From NCBI GenBank assembly GCA_948567375.1, contig OX419757.1, positions 62,682,001 through 62,746,000 of the forward strand: a stretch of DNA of 64,000 nt, read 5' to 3'. The position numbers and the translations under genes were made by a program. The first letter of the stretch is position 1. Each line of letters begins with the position of its first letter. Below, piece after piece: positions 58,088-64,000 of the stretch. Below the pieces are notes generated by a model that saw nothing but the letters and a program-made list of their open reading frames with translations, did no database searches and was not told where the DNA came from. Source of the DNA: Lunularia cruciata (lineage: Eukaryota; Streptophyta; Marchantiopsida; Lunulariales; Lunulariaceae).

Positions 58088-59065
58088 TCATTGAACTGTA
58101 CCAATATCTTCACTCTCTAGATCTATGACCTCAATAACTATATGTGCTAAGAGAGATACCACCAAAGCCTCAAAAAATATACATAGAAAGGCCAATGCAT
58201 GCCACCGTGGCACCATCTCCTCATTTGTCTCAACATGCCAAAGTGCTCTGGTCTGATCTGCTAGCTGGGACATGGGTTTTCTACTCAACTCATCTGCATT
58301 ATGTTTCACCACTCCAAGTCTGTGAACAATCATGAAATCATACTCTTGTAAAATCAGAGCCCATCATGCAAGTTTCCCTAAAAGCTTGTCAAACTCCATC
58401 AACCACTTCAGCGGATGATGATCAGTGATGAGAGTGAAGGGGTTACTAAATAGGTAACATCGGAAATGTGCTACTGCCCAAACTGCTACCAAGCACTCTC
58501 CCACAATAATGCTATAGACTAAAATGTCATCAATATAGCATTGAGCAAAATCCAATCCAGCTAGGATCCTATCCACAACCCTTTGGAACTCAGCAGGAGC
58601 ATTCTTTAACCCAAATGGTAAGAACCTCCACTGATATGACACATCCTTGCCGTGAGGATCAATAGCCCAAAATGTTGTCTTGGACTTATCCTCCTCTTTG
58701 ATTGGCAAGTGATGATATCTCGCTCAAAGATCCAAAGTATTGAAGACCTTTGCATGCCCAATTGTATCAAAAATCTCCTCCAATGTATGCATGGCATACC
58801 AATCAGCCTTGGTCTATTGGTTGATAGGATGGTAATCTCCACACATCCGCCTATCTGTGCATATCCTTCTTGGTTGGCATCATTGTTGCTGATGCATACT
58901 CTCCATGTAAGATCCCACCAAACCAACCTCAAAAAGGTTTCTACTCTGGCTTTGAATCAATGTCCTTTCTATGTCACTATAGCAATAAGGATATCGGAAA
59001 ATTGGTGTATCGCTAGTCAGCTCAATCTGTATACCAAGTCCCTTTAGAGCACCCAAATCCTTCAT
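58088..59065 (-). pseudogene. D2 reverse transcriptase and RNase H with internal deletion
   Basis: RT lead-in ELTSDTPIFRYPYCYSDIER is at 58880-59065, then MHTLEEIFDTIGHAKVFNTL near 58770 and an open 114-codon frame (58364-58708): WRFLPFGLKNAPAEFQRVVD and CYIDDILVYS (Y-I-D-D active site). The frame then jumps without stop to IIVGECLVAVWAVAHFRCYL and TLITDHHPLKWLM of RNase H. The RT thumb/connection and the first RNase H aspartate are missing, a deletion of roughly 500 bases judged from family spacing. 58088-58333 continues with HNADELSRKP, the usual RNase H end. Confidence 0.8.
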
Positions 59066-59445
59066 ACTGAAGGCAAAAAAAACTCATGTAGCTCCTCAAG
59101 AACCTCCAAACTCTCTATCTTTCCTCACTAGTAAGCTTGGGTCCAAGATCTAGCTCCCAAGTATTCTCTATAACTGTAGTAGGAGTGGAAGACATTTTGA
59201 GTGGCTACTACACTAGACCCTTGGGAGCAATAGTGTCATGCCTCCAACCACTAGAGGTCCTAACCTTTGTGTGAAAAACTCCCTCCACTATGGCTGCAAG
59301 CTCCACATGTCCTCTAGCTGCATCCCAAGTGGACCAAGTAGCCCACGCTCACTTGGATGGACTCCAAGTAGACCACTCTCCCTAGTAGCTACTGGTTGTG
59401 TTCCAAGAAGACCATGTCCACATGTCTATTGCCCCTAGTATGTGC

Positions 59446-60480
59446 TTAAATCATCTCAATAGGCACAAGGCTCACAAGTGTCCAATCGGTGGTGCCTATC
59501 AAGCGCATCCTACGCTGCTCTACCAAACCAAGGCTCACAATCCAGGTCAAACAAATTAGGTCCATAGCCTGATCTAACACTTGACGCCTGGATGCCTTTG
59601 ATATTGCTGGAATAGCGGTAATACTAGTGCAAAAACCCATTTCTCGCTCTCTCTTATTGGCCTTGGGCTCCACTAACTATTGTAATTGTGAGTCCCAAAT
59701 AAGTCCAGGTCTTCCCTCTTGAAAAGCATGTGAGCCTGGGAAACTCATAAGTGTGGGAAAAGCAACTCTAGGTTGTCCAACTACGTTTACCACTACCATA
59801 GGTGACCTATCAACCACTACCACCGTCTGAGACTAACGCCCTACATCCAAGATGTCATCAACAAGAATGTAGTCTAGTCATTGAATCCTATCATATGCAT
59901 GTTGTAGAACCTCTTTGGGTAAGAGGTTTGTCCACCAAAGATGAAGACAATGAGCCCATGATCCCACTCTGGCTGCATTTAACAATACAACAAGTCCCAT
60001 CCAAGAATAGAACTGATGTGTACTCGCCACCACTCTGGTGCAAGAATCACCCATCAAAGGAACATTCTCCAAAAGGTAAGCTCAAGAAACAGATTGATGA
60101 ACTTGGAGATGTTGTAGTATTCGTAACATCTCCCAAAACACACTAGAACAAGGATCCTAAAGATCCAAACCTTGGCCAACATGTGTATGTCCCTGACATA
60201 GCTATCCAAAAATCACCAAGTGAATAGGCCCATGTTGCTCCAGATCATGCGCCCCAGTAAGGAAATGTCTGCTTGTCGGGCTTTCTGGTAACCTCTGACT
60301 ATTGACATTGGTAATAACTCCGGATACCGATAGGCCAAGTGTGTCACATGATGTAGAGAGACTCACCTAGCAGTCTCATCTCTCTCCACATACAAGTACC
60401 TCTATAGTTGTATGCCCGCCTATAGGACCGCAGCTAGTTTGGTGCTAATCCCACCGAACAACTCCAATAGACATACTCTC
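59446..60480 (-). pseudogene. Cytosine-5 DNA methyltransferase domain in D2
   Basis: Between protease and RT the minus strand carries C5-methyltransferase motifs in canonical order. Motif I: LELFGGISTKLAAVL (60420-60467; cofactor-binding F-x-G). Motif IV: GPIHLVIFG, stop, LCQGHTHVGQG (about 60165-60230) with the catalytic Cys codon at 60196-60198 and P-C-Q changed to L-C-Q. Motif VI: LLENVPLMGD (ENV at 60061-60069). Motif VIII region: LNAARVGSWAHCLHLWWTNL (about 59915-59975). C-terminal motif X-like: SKASRRQVLDQAMDLICLTW (about 59535-59600). The length, about 340 codons, fits a catalytic domain without regulatory domains. It would methylate cytosine in DNA. At least three stops and frame changes inactivate this copy. 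Assignment rests on the ordered motifs. Confidence 0.8.
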
Positions 60481-60499
60481 TCTATTGGATACTGCCAAG

Positions 60500-61330
60500 C
60501 AACGAGTGTGGTATCCAGAGGTATCAAGGTAATTGACTTTGGAGACTCACACTCATCTCCAGGTGGTACAAAGGCTCCACTCCAAGCCTACAACACCAAC
60601 CGATCATGTTGTTGCAATGCCTCCTCTGAACTCTACAATGGAACATCCAAGGTGGATGGAACAATCCCACTTATACTCCAAATCTGAGTGATCTCCTCTG
60701 GAGTATGTTTTGCATGGGCGTTCCCCTCCAATAAATCACCATGCCAAGTAATTGCACCACTGAAAGCTGAAACTGATGTTGCCATGGTCCCTGACTATAG
60801 TGAGTCAAGACAGCCACTACTGAAGCGTACTAGTAGGCAACATACTCATCCCTCACCAAATTGCCAACCTGGTGTATGGGAGGTTGTCTCCTCCCAATAG
60901 TCAATACTGAAACCCATGGGCTACAACACTGCTTCCCCAACTAGCACATCGTATGACTCAACTATTATTGCAATAGCTTGAGCTCTTACCTCCAAGCTAT
61001 CAATTGGATGACCAAGCTGAACCTGGACAACAAGCTCCCCACGTGTGATGTACTATGTCAAACCACCACCTAGAGATGTCAGGATCTAAAATTGACACCT
61101 CTCCACATCAATCTTTCGTAACTCCAGACCGACTACTACAGCCTTCTCCAACATAAGAGGTTGCGCACCAGAGTCTAACAAGACTCTCTATGGTGTATAA
61201 ACCTTCCTTGAAGGTCCCACCAAGTAGAAAACCCCCCTTTGGTTGTCCAATAGGACAACATCAGGTGTGAACCATGCTCTCTCAAAGGCCGGTCTATCTC
61301 ACAACTCCTCCAATCTAGCCACTGCTGTCT
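60500..61330 (-). pseudogene. D2 aspartic protease and linker
   Basis: VLLDSGAQPLMLEKAVVVGL (about 61135-61195) holds an intact D-S-G. ILTSLGGGLT, ELVVQVQLGHPIDSLEVRAQ and IVESYDVLVGEAVL then PMGFSIDYWEETT follow. VSAFSGAITWHGDLLEGNAH leads into the methyltransferase. It is the same as the split D1 protease, where DSG is DFG. Confidence 0.75.
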
Positions 61331-61345
61331 GCCATAAACCACTAG

Positions 61346-63260
61346 TCATTGAACGGATCCATGCTCCTCAACCAAGTAAGCTCCACTACCAACCACCTCT
61401 ACTCTAGTAGTAGGAACCGCATCATCCCTACTCTCATAAAGCATGGCAGCCAACCAGAACACTAGGGTTGGATCAACTCCTAATGTAAACATGTCATTGG
61501 CTAAAAACAAAGGGCAACGCATAATCTGTTGAGCCGCCCCCAACATCATGCTATACTCAGTCGGTGTAGTAGCATGTGGTTGACTAGTAAGTAGTCCATC
61601 ATGCACTCCATCACCACCTACCAAACTTGCATTGGGACATCTAGGAGCCATGGATATCTACAATGCCTCAGATAGCATGAAAGACTGGGGAAGTCTGACT
61701 TGTCTCCCAACCTCTCCTCTCTGTGGGTCCAACTCCATTGATGCTCCTCTAGGCTTTGGAGCACGTATTGCAATCCTAGTCATTGTTGCAAACGCATACA
61801 CCTGAGTTGCTCCGCACATGAAGTCCAAAGCATCTATATCACCAGCATATGAGGTAGAAGCCTCAACATCCAAATCTGATCTCCTCTGAGCAATGGCCAT
61901 ACTAGCCAATCTCTACTCCAACTGCTCAATCCGAGTAGCCACAGTTGTATCAGAAGTAAGGGTAGGTATTGCACCTCTACTAGGTGTAGATCCTCTACCA
62001 CCTCGTCCTCCATGAACTGGAGCTCCTCTACTACTTGCCATAGCAGCTCTACCACTTTGTAATTCCAGGTGTAGGTCAAAGCATTGGTCACTAGTGTGAC
62101 CAAATTTGTGGCAATGCTCACACTACCTCTATGCTAGCTGTGATGCATCATAGGTATTAGGTCTGTTGCCCTGAGTACACTCTCTCCTATGGTGAGGTCC
62201 ACCACAAGTCCAACAAGCAACGCTACCACTCATTAGCTATTGTTGACCCAAAAATGAAGGTAAGGGTCTAACTACAATAGGTCCTCCACTCGCTCCATAG
62301 GAACTAGGCTGTCCACCCTGTCCTCAAAAGCCAACTGGGCATGGTGCATTGTGTTGCACTCTAGAAGAAGTCACAACTGTGGATGAGATCTCCCTACCAA
62401 ATCTAGATGTCACCACCCTCTCCTCCACCATGTTGAGCTCAATACGCTTAACCAAACCAAAGACCATTGCCAAAGTAGGCAAGTAGCCTATAACAACATA
62501 GCATCACAAACTCTATGTTGTAACTCCTTATCTAGTATCCCATACCAAAACTAGACTGCTTGGGCCTCAAGAACTCCTTGAGTGAAACTAATCAGCTGCC
62601 TCATGCGAGTGTATACCTCGCACAAGCTATATGTAGCCTTCCGTTGGAACTCCTACAAGCTCCTCAGCTTGTCTATCCGCACTCCCTGGTAGTTTTGCCT
62701 CAAACACTAGAAGAACTCCACCATGGGGTTAAACCTTGGTACCGCACCACCTCCTACAATGGTACCTCCACTTGTGGTAGCTCTATCTCCAACTAGTGCA
62801 CCTCCACTAGCTCCACCAACACTACTCAAGCTAGAACTTGTGGGTACAGCCGATCTACTCTTGGCAACCAAGCTTGAAGTGATAAAAACATAGTTTGGAG
62901 ACCAATACTGTCTCATAACTCAATCCTCTCCAAATGAGCTCTCTTGAACTCATGGTAGTCATCCATTGGCGGACCCTCCAAGTGTTGAAACAACCCCTTC
63001 CATACCATGAAGGGTGTAAACAAATTCAGGTTCCACATTTGCTACAGATCACACAAACTATCAAACTCTTGGGTAAGGTCATCCAACTCAATGGTACCCA
63101 CTGTACCTGAATAATGCCTAGGGGCCTTTGGAGGCCCCATAAATCTTGTCCATGTCCTACAAAAACGGTGCAGACACGCCAAGTGCACTCTCAACTGAAT
63201 CAGCTCTTATATCAAACTCCAACTCATTGTCAATCTCCTCCCTCATTGGGACCTAAGATA
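61346..63260 (-). pseudogene. D2 gag
   Basis: Capsid-like part near 62540-62720 and 62920-63100 (matching D1 SLQEFQLKAEESLSK). Two knuckles: CWTCGGPHHRREC (about 62180-62220) and CEHCHKFGHTSDQC (about 62085-62130). A Gly/Arg-rich VHGGRGGRGSTPSRG follows, then a conserved C-terminal region open over 61658-61909 and 61346-61651 (DFMCGATQVYAFATMTRIAI, PLFLANDMFTLGVDPTLVFW). Role in the family: particle and RNA binding. Frame breaks are present. Confidence 0.68.
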
Positions 63261-64000
63261 TAGGTTGATACCGAGTGCCACTCTAAGTAAACCTACTACG
63301 TACTATATGGCTAACTCCTCTGAAATCCCCAAAGAACTCCGTTGTGACAAAGTAACCACAATTACAACCACAAATTGGAATCACCAAATGCAATCACAAA
63401 CCGCAACCACAAGTACTCCACCAAGTGCCAAAACTAACAGAACACTACCCACTAATGTAACTCTAACTGAGACAACTACACTAGGCGCAAGGGAAACCTA
63501 TAAACTGCCATCACAACACGCATTCTCGCGGTCTACAGATCATCACTTCTTGCTTCACCAAAGAGAAACAAAGATAGTCTAACTGGTCATCACTCCAGCC
63601 TCACTACCAAGAGCACACTAGAGCACCAATGCTCAAAATTTTGGGCATCTCACACATACACAATGCACAAACAAGAAGCAAAGAATGGAGGGGGTCCAAT
63701 CACAAGAATGCTAAATGAAAACCCTCCATCTCATAAATGAACACGGGATTGACTTTTCCACCATTTGGCATTTGACATAAGTGGAGTATCTATCTACTTC
63801 CTAAGCTACGAGGATCATTGAGGATTGGATCAAAGTTCTTCTTGCCAAAATCTGACCAAAATCCTTCACAAAATCTGACATAAATTTGACATAAATCCCT
63901 AAAAATGGTTGATTGCTAAATCCTCTCCTAACTCTTCACTTGAGCCAAATTAGAAGAATGAGTTTTGTCCAATTTTTAATTCACGAGGATCTGCTCCCAA
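63261..64000 (-). other. D2 5' leader, running off the window
   Basis: It is collinear with D1 16960-17620 (e.g. ATTTATGAGATGGAG and the CAAAGTTC/GTTGTGAC segment at 63340-63355). There is no long ORF; the 105-codon plus frame here is antisense chance. The 5' LTR and primer site lie beyond 64000 or cannot be delimited. Confidence 0.55.

Larger units (their letters stand above)
55954..64000 (-). mobile_element. Retrotransposon D2: Ty3/gypsy with DNA methyltransferase and PHD finger
   Basis: On the minus strand, from the right edge: leader, gag with two zinc knuckles, protease, cytosine DNA methyltransferase, RT, RNase H, integrase, PHD finger, then a 3' LTR starting at 56495. The 5' LTR lies beyond 64000. 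All parts carry stops or frame breaks, and RT/RNase H has lost an internal piece. D1 is a second member on the plus strand. Methyltransferases inside gypsy elements are, as I recall, described from charophyte algae, so the architecture is rare but not unprecedented. Confidence 0.82.

Noticed and set aside
1-64000. tRNA, rRNA, bacterial operon or plasmid features
   Set aside because: No cloverleaf-like or rRNA sequence was noticed. Element structure, splice-like signals and repeats are eukaryotic.

Overview
The window is nuclear DNA of a plant and is almost entirely transposable elements. The evidence for a plant is Arabidopsis-type CCCTAAA repeats, several Ty3/gypsy lineages with tRNA-iMet-type primer sites, and AT-rich, intron-like spacers. 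Two elements are unusual for a flowering plant: a LINE with a restriction-like endonuclease-type tail, and a gypsy element carrying a cytosine DNA methyltransferase plus a PHD finger. The latter kind of element is, as I recall, reported from charophyte algae. I therefore lean to a non-seed streptophyte (bryophyte, lycophyte or fern), but this is inference. No tRNA, rRNA, CRISPR array or intact host gene was seen.

Layout. 0-2.8 kb: a decayed zinc finger-RT-endonuclease LINE on the minus strand. 2.8-16.2 kb: low-copy-looking DNA with exon-like short ORFs, a copia scrap, a second LINE tail and at least twelve copies of a short dispersed repeat. Seven of those copies sit between direct repeats of 8-28 bp. 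16.2-53.3 kb: a nest of retrotransposons. D1 (plus) is split by B1 (minus, 19813-52923, target duplication AAACA). B1 is split by a compound A element (minus, 21297-47128, target duplication ATCC). A holds two near-complete internal regions (A1, A2), three LTRs and a patchwork of fragments (B3, C, B2) between them. A2 is itself split by L, a 6.0 kb unit with TG...CA ends (34744-40757, duplication AGTGT), purine-rich and coding for coiled-coil proteins but without a visible pol. 53.3-55.9 kb: chromovirus C (minus), which cuts D1. 55.9-64 kb: D2 (minus), the fullest copy of the D family, running off the right edge.

How parts work together. A, B and C carry standard gag-protease-RT-RNase H-integrase. 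B and C end in a chromodomain; A ends after the integrase GPF motif. D2 has gag-protease-DNA methyltransferase-RT-RNase H-integrase-PHD, so in intact form it could write cytosine methylation and read chromatin. All copies here are broken by stops, frameshifts or insertions. The longest open frame is the 435-codon RT/RNase H frame of A2.
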